Origin: an uncultured Acidimicrobiales bacterium
Lineage (GTDB): Bacteria > Actinomycetota > Acidimicrobiia > Acidimicrobiales > SHLQ01
Length of the DNA: 64,000 nt
Reading direction: 5' to 3'
NCBI GenBank assembly: GCA_938015295.1
Contig: CALLQB010000028.1
Coordinates: 1-64,000 of the forward strand
Part shown: one piece after another, positions 49,603 to 57,726 of the stretch
How the letters are laid out: each line of letters opens with the position of its first letter
Numbering within the stretch: the stretch's first letter is position 1
Notes under the pieces: model-generated
The model's input: the letters and a program-made list of their open reading frames with translations, nothing else
Database searches by the model: none
What the model was told of the DNA's origin: nothing
Position numbers and translations under genes: made by a program

Positions 49603-50902
49603 AGAAGTCCTGATCGAATGGCGCACCGTTTGTCTCGAATACATCGACGACAACATCGTCGATCAGCCAAGTAATTGACGAGTGCGACCATTCAACGCTG
49701 TAGACGTGCCAGTCGGCAATCGTGCCGTCGAGGTCGAGGACGGTCGCTTGTCCTGGGATCGAGATGCCCCGCATAGCCATGTCCTTCTCGTCGGGCCGGA
49801 CGAGATTGACGTGCGCCTTAGAAGGTTCGTGGGTGTACAACTCGACGATGTCGATCTCGCCACTTCTGGGCCAACCTCCGTACACCTCGTCAACCGGAAC
49901 CATCCAGAATGCTGGCCAGAATCCGGCCGCCGCGTTCACTCGCATCCGGGCTTCGAAGCGTCCATAGGTGAAACCGTGCTGGGCTTTGGTTTCATCGTGG
50001 TCGCGCGTTGCTGACTGGAGGTGCCCCGAGAGCCACGACTTCTGAGCGCAGCTTCCCGAACGGTCGGTCACAGCAGCGTGACGCCGGTGGGCCTCGAGAA
50101 TGAGCGCACCTTGTTCAAGTCGGACGTTTTCGGGCGTAGAGGAGTAGCACTCGCCATGCAGGGATTCAAAGAGGTCACCCTCGGCAATCGTCCACTTTGT
50201 CTGATCGACCACGTCTCCTTCAAAGTCGTCCTGCCAAACCAACGACCAGGTATCGGGAACAGTCGTTTCGGGAGGCTTCGTCACCGTCACAGGCGGCCGC
50301 TGTGCGGTGTTGACCTCGAAGAAGAATGATCCGTTGCACATCAAGATCTCCGAGGATTTGAACCCGGCAGCGCAGCCATCTTCATCGGTCCAGGTCCCCG
50401 TACTCCACGTTGTTGTCGCCTCGGTGTCGAACCGCTCCCCGCCAGCCCAAATGTGGTCGACCTCGACATTGCGATCGTAGGGCGGCTCGTAGCTGTCGTT
50501 GACAAACCGCACTTCGATGACCGTTATGGGCTGGCCATCGTTGTCTTGTGCGACCGACTCGCTTGAACCTCGTAGTTGCGGCAGCGCATACCAGGTCCAT
50601 TCCGTCGAAAGATCCGCGGTAAGCGCCAACTGTCCATCGATGTAGGTCTCAATCCGCTCATCGCCGGTTTGCCCGCGAACCCGTATGCCAGATTCCTGCT
50701 GGGGCTGATCCGGCCCGACGACAGGTGCGGAAAGCGCTGTGGGGATAGCAGTCAGGATTGCGAGGAGAAGCGATGCTGAGAGCACCGTAGCCAGCACCGT
50801 GACCAACGCTACGTGCGGGCTGTTTCCGAAATACTGTCGCCGCTTCGGGAGTCGACTAGGTGAGCGAAAGGCGCCATGGTTTCGAAATGTTCGCGAGGTC
50901 AT
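49484..50902 (-). CDS. Secreted GH16 glycoside hydrolase with N-terminal CBM
   Basis: A 472-residue exported enzyme with a TM/signal segment at about 32-58. Residues 70-160 look like a calcium-dependent carbohydrate-binding module of the CBM60 type (GIRVRGQTGDERIETYIDGQ; RFVNDSYEPPYDRNVEVDHI). Residues 215-470 are GH16: LVWQDDFEGD, YGRFEARMRV, catalytic GEIDIVELYTH with EIDIVE at 349-354, and SHSSITWLIDD. GH16 cleaves beta-1,3/1,4-glucans, galactans or carrageenan-type chains, and could trim the polysaccharide of this locus. Its last 119 bases overlap the GT2 gene in convergent orientation. Start ATG at 50902. Confidence 0.88.
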   Translation of the reverse strand: MTSRTFRNHGAFRSPSRLPKRRQYFGNSPHVALVTVLATVLSASLLLAILTAIPTALSAPVVGPDQPQQESGIRVRGQTGDERIETYIDGQLALTADLSTEWTWYALPQLRGSSESVAQDNDGQPITVIEVRFVNDSYEPPYDRNVEVDHIWAGGERFDTEATTTWSTGTWTDEDGCAAGFKSSEILMCNGSFFFEVNTAQRPPVTVTKPPETTVPDTWSLVWQDDFEGDVVDQTKWTIAEGDLFESLHGECYSSTPENVRLEQGALILEAHRRHAAVTDRSGSCAQKSWLSGHLQSATRDHDETKAQHGFTYGRFEARMRVNAAAGFWPAFWMVPVDEVYGGWPRSGEIDIVELYTHEPSKAHVNLVRPDEKDMAMRGISIPGQATVLDLDGTIADWHVYSVEWSHSSITWLIDDVVVDVFETNGAPFDQDFFMRLNLQVGVGKPGTWNQGPAATTDAGQLVVDWVRVWQR

Positions 50903-51029
50903 AGGCCTTCATCGGGATCACCGACGCGCCGTGTAGATTCTGGAGCGAAGTAATGCCATAGGTCACGCTCACCTCATGCGGCTTGTCAATGTCGTGCGGG
51001 CCCAGCGAGGCCAGAACGACGATACGCAT
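50856..51029 (-). CDS. Possible small protein (57 aa) overlapping the GH16 start
   Basis: An ATG-initiated frame of 57 codons on the minus strand (MRIVVLASLGPHDIDKPHEV, ending KPWRLSLT) with about 75% GC at third positions, like a coding frame here. It overlaps the first 47 bases of the GH16 gene in another frame. The ribosome site (GGCTCAGGG) is poor, and I know no homologue. It may be a small gene ahead of the GH16 gene or a remnant. Confidence 0.3.
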   Translation of the reverse strand: MRIVVLASLGPHDIDKPHEVSVTYGITSLQNLHGASVIPMKAYDLANISKPWRLSLT

Positions 51030-51098
51030 CCCTGAGCCCACAAAAAACAGTCGGAAAGGTGCGCTCGACCGCCGATCCTGCAAAAGTGGCGTCATCAC

Positions 51099-51112
51099 TA
51101 GAACGCGTTCTC
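51099..51112. promoter_or_regulatory. KstR-like palindrome upstream of the amidohydrolase gene
   Basis: TAGAACGCGTTCTC contains the perfect 12-bp palindrome AGAACGCGTTCT (51100-51111) and fits the mycobacterial KstR consensus TnnAACnnGTTnnA at all but the last base. It lies 33 bp before the ATG at 51145. KstR (TetR family) controls sterol catabolism; other regulators use similar AAC-N2-GTT palindromes, so this is tentative. Confidence 0.45.
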
Positions 51113-51144
51113 GTTCGAGGACATACCACCAAAGGCTGCGGTAT

Positions 51145-52419
51145 ATGAGCGACCTCACAAATCCGACCGATCCCTACATCGTGGTGTCAAGCGATACCCA
51201 CGCTGGCCTCAACTGCGAGGAGTATCGGCCCTATCTTGAATCGTCTTTGCACGAAGAGTTCGACCAGTACGTCGCCGAGCGGCATGAGCATCGCCGGATT
51301 GCCGAAGAGATCAACGCCGACTTCATCGCCGAATGGGAAGGCAACAACGCCGAAGGGCTACGCGGCGCATACGACCCGGAGGTCCGCGACAAAGAACTCG
51401 ATGCTGACGGCATTGCGGGCGAGGTGATCTTCGCCGACGGCGACGCCGTTACCGGGCAGGAATCTCCACCATTTGGTGCCGGGCTCGCAGCTGGCCAGAT
51501 CACCGATCCAAAGAAGGCATTTGGCGGGGCGCGAGCCCACAACCGGTGGCTCGAAGAGTTCTGTGCGACCAACCCACCCCGCCGCGCTGGCGTCGCTCTC
51601 GTACCGATCACCCACGACGTCGACGAAGCGGTGAAAGAGATCGAATCGCTGGCCGGAAAACCCGGGATCAAAGGCATTATGGTGCCGACGATGTGGCACG
51701 GCTTTCCCGCCTACGGCAGTGGCCACTATGACCGGGTGTGGGCTGCATGCGCCGAAACCGGCCTCGTTGTGCACACGCACTCTGGTGAAGCCGACTTCGA
51801 AAGCTACGGCGACAACGTCGCCATGTACATCCGCGAGGTGCCGTTCTGGACCCACCGCATTCTTTGGCAGTTGCTCTTTAGCGGCAAGTTCGATCAATTC
51901 CCCGGCCTCAAGTACGCCGTGGTCGAATGCGGTTCGTTCTGGGTGGGCGACATCCTCTGGAAAGCCGATGTCAATTTCGGCGCAAGCAGCAAGATCAAAA
52001 AGATGGGCTCGCGCATGAAGGGCCTTATCAGTCGCCTGCCGTCGGAGTATTTCGGCACCAACGTTTTCATTGGCGCATCGACAATGAGCAAAGAAGAGAT
52101 CCGCCGCCGACAGGTCAACGGTATCGACGCGTTGATGTGGGGTACCGACTATCCGCACCCCGAAGGCTCGTGGCCTCACACCCGCGAGCGCCTCGAAAAC
52201 GACTTCCGCGACGTGTCCATCGAGGACACTCGCCGCCTACTCGGCCTCAACGCAGTCGAGTGCTACGACCTTGACCTGCCCGGTCTCACCGAAATCGCTA
52301 GCCGAATCGGGCCAACCCCCGAGTCGCTCCATCAAGACGTGAACCTGCGCACCGCACCCGATGCGCAGCGCACAGCACGCTGGTGGCTCGACGAGTACGG
52401 CTGCGAGATGCAGTACTAG
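51145..52419 (+). CDS. Amidohydrolase-2 (ACMSD-like) family enzyme
   Basis: A 424-residue TIM-barrel metal hydrolase/decarboxylase of the amidohydrolase-2 family. It begins YIVVSSDTHAGLNCEEYRP (SDTH replaces the usual HxH), then VVHTHSGEADFESYGDN with a metal-binding His near residue 209, and ends the barrel with GTDYPHPEGSWPHT near 331 (Asp-x-Pro-His). Such enzymes hydrolyse or decarboxylate aromatic or ring-opened acids. I use ATG 51145; the frame is open further upstream to 50983 but this ATG follows AAAGG and fits the family's start. A similar gene follows 72 bp later. Confidence 0.85.
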   Translation: MSDLTNPTDPYIVVSSDTHAGLNCEEYRPYLESSLHEEFDQYVAERHEHRRIAEEINADFIAEWEGNNAEGLRGAYDPEVRDKELDADGIAGEVIFADGDAVTGQESPPFGAGLAAGQITDPKKAFGGARAHNRWLEEFCATNPPRRAGVALVPITHDVDEAVKEIESLAGKPGIKGIMVPTMWHGFPAYGSGHYDRVWAACAETGLVVHTHSGEADFESYGDNVAMYIREVPFWTHRILWQLLFSGKFDQFPGLKYAVVECGSFWVGDILWKADVNFGASSKIKKMGSRMKGLISRLPSEYFGTNVFIGASTMSKEEIRRRQVNGIDALMWGTDYPHPEGSWPHTRERLENDFRDVSIEDTRRLLGLNAVECYDLDLPGLTEIASRIGPTPESLHQDVNLRTAPDAQRTARWWLDEYGCEMQY

Positions 52420-52491
52420 GCAACCACCGGTTGCAGAAGCAGCCGAGCGGGCTTCGCCCAGATGCACCAGTTCCGGAAATAGAGAAGAAGC

Positions 52492-53805
52492 ATGCAACTA
52501 CCAGACACCGACCATCACATCGTTATCTCGGCCGACTCGCACTGCGGCGCCGATCTCCGCGACTACAAGCCGTACCTTGAGGCGAAGTACCACGCCGACT
52601 TCGACGAGTGGGCCGACTTCATCGAGGAGTCCGCCAAACGCACCGAAGCGATGTTCAAGGCAAAGGCCGGCTCGGGCGACCGCACCGTTCGTAACGTTGG
52701 CATCGACGGCGATCCTGCTGTGGATGCCAACAAGAACTTCTCGAGCGAGCGACGACTCCGCGAACAGTCCGAAGATGGCGTGGTTGCCACCGTGTTGTTT
52801 CCCAACACCCAGCCACCCTTCGCTCCGCCAGCGGCGACCCAGTTCGAGGCACCGCCCTACAGCGACGATATGGACAAACGGTGGGCAGGACTCCGTGCGC
52901 ACAACCGGTGGCTTCTCGACTTTGTCAACGAAGCGCCAGAACGTCGCGCTGGCATCGCACAAATCTTCCTCGGCGATGTCGAAGGTTCAGTAAAAGAAAT
53001 CGAATGGGCCGCGGCTAACGGACTTCGCGGCGGCATTCTTGTGCCCGGCGCACCACCAGACTCGCCGTTTGAACCGCTGTACTCAGCCTCCTACGAGCCC
53101 ATCTGGGCCGCAGCGCAGGCCAACAACATGACCCTCAATCATCACGCTGGTGGCGCCACACCTAGCTTCGGAAACCATTTCCCAGCTTCACTTGCTGTCT
53201 TCATGCTCGAGGTCACCTGGTGGTCGCAACGAGCGTTGTGGCACCTCATGTTCAGCGGCGTGTTCGAACGGTTCCCCGAACTCCGGTGGGTCAATACCGA
53301 AACCGGCACCGCCTGGGTTCCCGAAACCCTCGACCGACTCGACAACTTCTACCACCGCATGAAGTACAGCGAATACGGGTCCGAGTCGATCTTTGGCGGT
53401 ATGGCCGTGGCGGGCATGTCACTCAAACCGAGCGAGTACTGGCAGCGACAGTGTTACGTGGGTGCAAGCTTTCTTCGCCCGACCGAAGCACCGCTATGCA
53501 GCGAGGTCGGCATCGACAACATTATGTGGGGATCGGACTACCCCCACATCGAGGGTTCGCATCCCTTCACCAAAGAGCACCTGCGGCTGACCTTTGCCGG
53601 GCTTCCGGTCGACGATGCGGTCAAACTTCTCACCACCAACGTGTGCAAGGTGTACAACTTCGATCCGGCAGCATTGCTGCCGCTGGCCGAGAAGTACTGC
53701 CTCACCAAAGAAGAGGTGGCGACGCCGATCAGCTACGCCGACATCCCCGAAGAAGCGAAAGGCTGCCCGGGAATGAATCCACTCAACCAGGTGCAATCGG
53801 TCTGA
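52492..53805 (+). CDS. Amidohydrolase-2 family enzyme (paralogue of the upstream gene)
   Basis: A 437-residue protein similar in plan to the one upstream: HHIVISADSHCGADLRDYKP at the start, LNHHAGGATPSFGNHFPASL at the central metal site (near 216-235), and GSDYPHIEGSHPFT near 348. It differs by longer loops and the RNVGIDGDPAVDANKNFSSE segment. The ribosome site GAGAAG is five bases upstream. Sequential paralogues suggest consecutive or alternative steps on related substrates. It is convergent with the kinase-like gene at 53809 across a 3-bp gap. Confidence 0.88.
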   Translation: MQLPDTDHHIVISADSHCGADLRDYKPYLEAKYHADFDEWADFIEESAKRTEAMFKAKAGSGDRTVRNVGIDGDPAVDANKNFSSERRLREQSEDGVVATVLFPNTQPPFAPPAATQFEAPPYSDDMDKRWAGLRAHNRWLLDFVNEAPERRAGIAQIFLGDVEGSVKEIEWAAANGLRGGILVPGAPPDSPFEPLYSASYEPIWAAAQANNMTLNHHAGGATPSFGNHFPASLAVFMLEVTWWSQRALWHLMFSGVFERFPELRWVNTETGTAWVPETLDRLDNFYHRMKYSEYGSESIFGGMAVAGMSLKPSEYWQRQCYVGASFLRPTEAPLCSEVGIDNIMWGSDYPHIEGSHPFTKEHLRLTFAGLPVDDAVKLLTTNVCKVYNFDPAALLPLAEKYCLTKEEVATPISYADIPEEAKGCPGMNPLNQVQSV

Positions 53806-53808
53806 CGA

Positions 53809-55017
53809 TCAGAAGCTGAGCTTGTTGGGGGTTGGATTGTCGATCTCCAGCAATCTGCTCAGTGCGGCGGTGACCATGTTGCCGACCGCCGGGTTCATGC
53901 CGTCGGGCACCAGTCCCGACGCTACCAACCGATCGCCAAGGCGAATGAAGATGGCGGCGAACCGCATCGCGGCGAACACTTCCCAGAAGTGTGGGTTTCG
54001 CACCTCGTTGCCCGACACCTTCTCGTAGTAGGCGATCATCTCTTCGCGGGTGGGGAAACCCTCCATCCGGTCGGCGCCTATGTCGTCGAAGGTCATCCGG
54101 TCGAACATCAGCCACCAGCCGACGTCGGCCTCGGTTGGCGAAAGTGCGCACGCCTCCCAATCGAGTACGGCAGCCGCGGTGTAGTCCTGCCAAATGATGT
54201 TTCCGTGGCGCGCATCTCCCCAGCTGAGCCCAACCCGGTCATCGTTGGGGTCGTTTGCTTCGAGCCAATCAAGCGTGGTCATCAACACCGGATGGTCGCG
54301 TCCGGCGAGCTCAGTTTCGATGTACTGGCGGTACAGCTCGAGCTGGTCAGACAACTGGGGGTTGCCGGTACCACTACGGTCAAGCCAGTCGAGCCCAGCC
54401 GCTTTCCAGTCGATCTGATGGATTGCAGCCATCGCGTCGAGACCGCTTTCGTTCATTCGTCGACGATCATCCGGTGTTGCTTCGTCGATGAGGAAGCCCT
54501 CCTGGGAATACCGAGGGTGGTCGGGAGGAATAACACCCTCGACGAACCCCATCGCAAAGAACGGGCGGTCCATGACGGCCGGATCGGCTTCATAGGGAAG
54601 AAGCGGCGGTATGGGCGCCTGCGAATGCTCGGCGACCACGGCCATAATGCGGTGCTGCAGCTCTGCGGAAACAGCGCATGCCGGTGTCTGGATGGGGAAC
54701 ATCCCGCCATCGGCGGGTTCGATGCGGCCAACAAACCGGTCGGAATGCGCGGCACCGTCCTCGGTCCATCTGACCGTGAACATCACGGTTTCGTTCGAAA
54801 AACCGGTGGAAACCGGAATATCGAGATCGACGACTTCGACATCGGTTCGGTCCGCAAAGTGCGAGGCGAACCATGCAGCAAGTTTGCTGTTGTAGCTGCT
54901 GCGGTCGACGGTGAACTTCGGCGCGTGACCGCGATCGGCAGTGCTACCAGCCGCCGTTTCCGCATGATCGGCGGATTCGTCGTCGTCTTCTTCTTTGTAC
55001 TCAGCTCCGGTATTCAC
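53809..55017 (-). CDS. Phosphotransferase-fold protein (APH/ACAD10-like)
   Basis: A 402-residue protein with aminoglycoside phosphotransferase/choline kinase fold. Brenner-type motif LSWGDARHGNIIWQD (near residues 269-283; the catalytic Asp is in WGDARHGN) and metal-binding LDWEACALSP follow an N-lobe with STGFSNETVMFTVRW. An acidic N-terminal extension (EEDDDESADHAETA) is unusual. Relatives near acyl-CoA genes are linked to hydroxyacyl-CoA breakdown, so small-molecule phosphorylation is likelier than antibiotic resistance. The substrate is unknown. Confidence 0.83.
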   Translation of the reverse strand: MNTGAEYKEEDDDESADHAETAAGSTADRGHAPKFTVDRSSYNSKLAAWFASHFADRTDVEVVDLDIPVSTGFSNETVMFTVRWTEDGAAHSDRFVGRIEPADGGMFPIQTPACAVSAELQHRIMAVVAEHSQAPIPPLLPYEADPAVMDRPFFAMGFVEGVIPPDHPRYSQEGFLIDEATPDDRRRMNESGLDAMAAIHQIDWKAAGLDWLDRSGTGNPQLSDQLELYRQYIETELAGRDHPVLMTTLDWLEANDPNDDRVGLSWGDARHGNIIWQDYTAAAVLDWEACALSPTEADVGWWLMFDRMTFDDIGADRMEGFPTREEMIAYYEKVSGNEVRNPHFWEVFAAMRFAAIFIRLGDRLVASGLVPDGMNPAVGNMVTAALSRLLEIDNPTPNKLSF

Positions 55018-55069
55018 GCCATGTGCTTAATCGATAGCGAACGCAGACGCCAGATAGGCAGGCTCGATC

Positions 55070-55744
55070 TCAACGGCGAGGAAGGCGCACGCGAACCCGT
55101 GCACCTCCCGTAGACGAAGTCTCGATGCGCGCCGTTCCGCGAAACGACGCCGCTCGAACCCCAATGTTTTGCAGGCCACAGCCAAGTTCAACTGCGTCAA
55201 CATCGAACCCTTGACCATCATCATCGATGGTCAAGTCGACGTGGCCAACGCTGACGACGAATTCGATAGCGGCGTTCTCCGCCCGCGAGTGTCGCGCCAC
55301 GTTGGTGAGAGCTTCGCGTGTGATCGAAAGTAGGGCCGACATCACCTTTCGATCGAGGACGGCCGGATCACCTCCTACGCGACAATCGATTTTCATCGGG
55401 AGCGATCGGTTCAGATCTGCAACCAGGTCCATCAACGATTGTGTCGTCTCGTCAGGTGTCCCGCAATTGAGTTCCACGATCGCATCGCGAAGGCTCACCA
55501 TGATCGCCTCGACTCGATCGAGAACTACCTGCATGGTTTCGTTGACGGTGCCGCTGCTGGCTGCCGACTGCAGGTGCAGCCTCGCTGCGAACGCTATGCC
55601 GAGCGTTTCATCATGCAGACGCCTGGCGACTGAGTGATTCGTGTCGCTGACATCTCTGTTTGGTCTGTTTGGCAAATCACCGCTACCTCGGCCGACCACC
55701 GATTGAGATGTTGGCTCTCCAACCACCGGATGTAGTGCTGTCAT
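55070..55744 (-). CDS. Histidine kinase core, NarX/DegS type, without sensor domain
   Basis: A 224-residue protein consisting only of the HisKA_3/HATPase core. The H-box is ARRLHDETLGIAFAARLHLQ (phospho-His near 42), N-box ITREALTNVARHSRAENAAI, and the ATP lid IDDDGQGFD and GLQNIGVRAASF. No TM or PAS/GAF segment precedes it, so its signal must come from a partner protein. It is divergent from the NarL-type regulator at 55988, the likely partner, across a 243-bp gap with palindromes. Confidence 0.88.
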   Translation of the reverse strand: MTALHPVVGEPTSQSVVGRGSGDLPNRPNRDVSDTNHSVARRLHDETLGIAFAARLHLQSAASSGTVNETMQVVLDRVEAIMVSLRDAIVELNCGTPDETTQSLMDLVADLNRSLPMKIDCRVGGDPAVLDRKVMSALLSITREALTNVARHSRAENAAIEFVVSVGHVDLTIDDDGQGFDVDAVELGCGLQNIGVRAASFRGTARIETSSTGGARVRVRLPRR

Positions 55745-55769
55745 AGTTACCCACCGTTCCTAGACACTG

Positions 55770-55793
55770 ATTCGACGCCGAGTGACGTCGAAT
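55770..55793. promoter_or_regulatory. ATTCGACG/CGTCGAAT inverted repeat beside the kinase start
   Basis: ATTCGACG (55770-55777) and CGTCGAAT (55786-55793) form a perfect 8-bp inverted repeat with an 8-base spacer, followed by TTTT on the + strand. It is 25 bp upstream of the minus-strand kinase ATG, placed for an operator. Confidence 0.4.
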
Positions 55794-55935
55794 TTTTGAT
55801 TTGGCAAACACCCGACATAACTACGATATCCGGCGTTACACTTTCATTCGACAGCGACGCTCAGGCAGAAGTACTTGCCCGGAACCAAGCTGCTATTTGT
55901 AATGGTCGGCCCAACCGGGTCCGTTTCTAAGCCAC

Positions 55936-55953
55936 AAATGACGAATGTCATTT
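55936..55953. promoter_or_regulatory. AAATGAC-GAAT-GTCATTT palindrome before the response regulator
   Basis: A perfect 7+7 inverted repeat around GAAT, 34 bp upstream of the GTG at 55988. NarL-type regulators bind inverted heptamers, so this could be an autoregulatory site. Confidence 0.5.
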
Positions 55954-55987
55954 CAGAATCTCGGGACAGAGAGAAGAATGATTCCAC

Positions 55988-56632
55988 GTGACCAAACCTA
56001 TTCAAGTGTTGGTGGTCGATGACCATCCGCTCGTCGTCGAAGGGCTCTGCGCCCTCCTCACCCCAGTAGATACCGTCGAGGTCGCTGGCGCTGCGCAGAC
56101 TACGTCGCAAGCCAAAGAACTTCTCCATCAAGGTGACTTCGACGTCGTCATCGTCGACCTCCGCATCGGGCAGGAATCCGGCTCAGAACTCGTCGAGGAC
56201 ATCACGAAACACGGCGGCCCGCCTGTCCTTGTCTTGTCCGCAGCCGAGGATCCGGCCTCTATCACCGAAGCCATCAACGCCGGCGCTCGCGGTTACCTTG
56301 GCAAAAGAACTTCACTCGGACTCATCGTTCGTGCAATAAGTGACGTGCACGCAGGCCGAAGTTTCGTCGATCCCGCTCTTGCCTCATCGTTAATTTCGCA
56401 TGAAGCAGCAAGGGCCGAAAAACGACAGACAAGCCACGACCTTTCTGAGCGCGATACACAGATCGCGAAACTTGTTGCAAAGGGCCAAAGTAACCGCGCT
56501 ATCGCCTCGGAGATGTTCCTCTCGGAACGCACCGTGAAGAATTACGTCTCGCAGTTGCTACGCGCTTTACAACTCGACAATCGCACAATGTTGGCACTTT
56601 GGGCGCTCGATAACCTCGAGACTGACGCCTAA
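55988..56632 (+). CDS. NarL/LuxR-type response regulator
   Basis: A 214-residue regulator with receiver pocket VVDDHPLVVEG, phosphorylation site Asp in VIVDLRIGQESG (near residue 56), Ser in VLSAAEDP, Lys in LGKRTS, and a LuxR HTH with LSERDTQIAKLVAKGQSNRA and FLSERTVKNYVSQLLRAL. It starts with GTG. It diverges from the sensorless kinase at 55070, the natural partner. Targets are unknown; the surface-polysaccharide genes are nearby. Confidence 0.9.
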   Translation: MTKPIQVLVVDDHPLVVEGLCALLTPVDTVEVAGAAQTTSQAKELLHQGDFDVVIVDLRIGQESGSELVEDITKHGGPPVLVLSAAEDPASITEAINAGARGYLGKRTSLGLIVRAISDVHAGRSFVDPALASSLISHEAARAEKRQTSHDLSERDTQIAKLVAKGQSNRAIASEMFLSERTVKNYVSQLLRALQLDNRTMLALWALDNLETDA

Positions 56633-56739
56633 CTCCATCTCGACAACGCATCGGGAAGTAGTAGAAGTAGTAAACGCCTACCGGTATTTGGCCAAAGTCA
56701 CTTCGGTCATGGCTTCGGCAACATCCAACTCGGGTAACC

Positions 56740-57654
56740 GTGAATTACTGCCGTTGTGTTGGCATGGCGCATGCGTTCGACCCTCCTGATCAACGACTTT
56801 CCGTCGTGATGTGGGGCAGTACCTATACCGATCAAGACGACTATTGCGCTGCTCTTCGGGCGCTCGGCGTCCAATCGAGACCTCCAGACGAAGTCGTTAT
56901 CGTCGTCGACAACCACTCGATAGAGCCAGCCATTCGATCGAGCCAGGAGGTACCAAGCGTGCCCCTTGTTTTTGTCGACGTTCAACGACGCACTCCCGAC
57001 TACCAGGAGCTCTCTGATCTACACGCCGGACTCCGAGCTGCGAGCGGCGACATCGTGCTGTTTCTCGCAGCTGATGCCTCGCCTCACAAAGGCTGGGTTG
57101 AAGGTCACCTCTCGTGTTTTCTCCAACCGTCCGTTGTCGCCGCCTACGGCCCAATGGTCCCGAGTTGGCACCTCAATCGGCCAACCTGGCTACCCGACAG
57201 GTGGCTCTGGGCGCTTGGGTTTTCAACCGGACAGCAGGCCGTGCTCCCAGCAAGCAACACGTCCTATCGGCGACACCCGCTGCTAGGCATCGGCGGCATC
57301 GGATCGGGTCTCGACGCCAATGCATTCGCGAACGCTTCTGGATCAGCTGTCGCCTTCAGTCGCAATGCAATCGTGCGGCGGCGAATCCGTCCACACCAAA
57401 CCTCGATGCTCGCATTCGCCGCGGCCTGCCGAAGCCAAGGTCGAGTCCTCGCCGCGGGGTCCGACCCACAGGTTCCTCGAACAGGAGCACTGCATGACGT
57501 ACCAGGCGGCAAGCCAAGTGTGCGTGAAACTCTTCGGTTGACGAGGGCCAGCAACGGCAGCCGTGAAACCTACCCACTTCGTCAACGGTGCGCTTCGGCA
57601 ATTGGCACCCTTGCTCTCTTGATTGGCTTCATCGGCAGGTCGTTGTTGCATTGA
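56740..57654 (+). CDS. Degenerate GT2-like protein, probable pseudoenzyme
   Basis: A 304-residue protein clearly related to the GT2 at 48508: both share SGDxVxF, a SCF/SCY helix, (A/P)W..NR(A/P)(S/T)W(F/L)PD and a WA(L/V)I/G segment. But the metal-binding DDD of the active enzyme reads AAD here (LAADASPHKGW), and the later GCEETELC motif is absent, replaced by GSGLDANAFANAS. I therefore expect loss of normal catalysis. It starts with GTG at 56740 (an ATG at 56764 is possible) and ends in a short hydrophobic stretch (LLIGFIGRSLL). It stands away from the other glycosyltransferases. Confidence 0.72.
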   Translation: MNYCRCVGMAHAFDPPDQRLSVVMWGSTYTDQDDYCAALRALGVQSRPPDEVVIVVDNHSIEPAIRSSQEVPSVPLVFVDVQRRTPDYQELSDLHAGLRAASGDIVLFLAADASPHKGWVEGHLSCFLQPSVVAAYGPMVPSWHLNRPTWLPDRWLWALGFSTGQQAVLPASNTSYRRHPLLGIGGIGSGLDANAFANASGSAVAFSRNAIVRRRIRPHQTSMLAFAAACRSQGRVLAAGSDPQVPRTGALHDVPGGKPSVRETLRLTRASNGSRETYPLRQRCASAIGTLALLIGFIGRSLLH

Positions 57655-57726
57655 CCTGCGGTGCTCATGGGAGACTCTGCCCATGAGTGCACAGGATTTG
57701 GCAACCAACTTCGAGCGCGGGCCGGC

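Noticed and set aside
53809-55017. Aminoglycoside resistance gene
   Set aside because: The fold matches, but the acidic N-terminal extension and catabolic neighbourhood fit the ACAD10/small-molecule kinase branch better.
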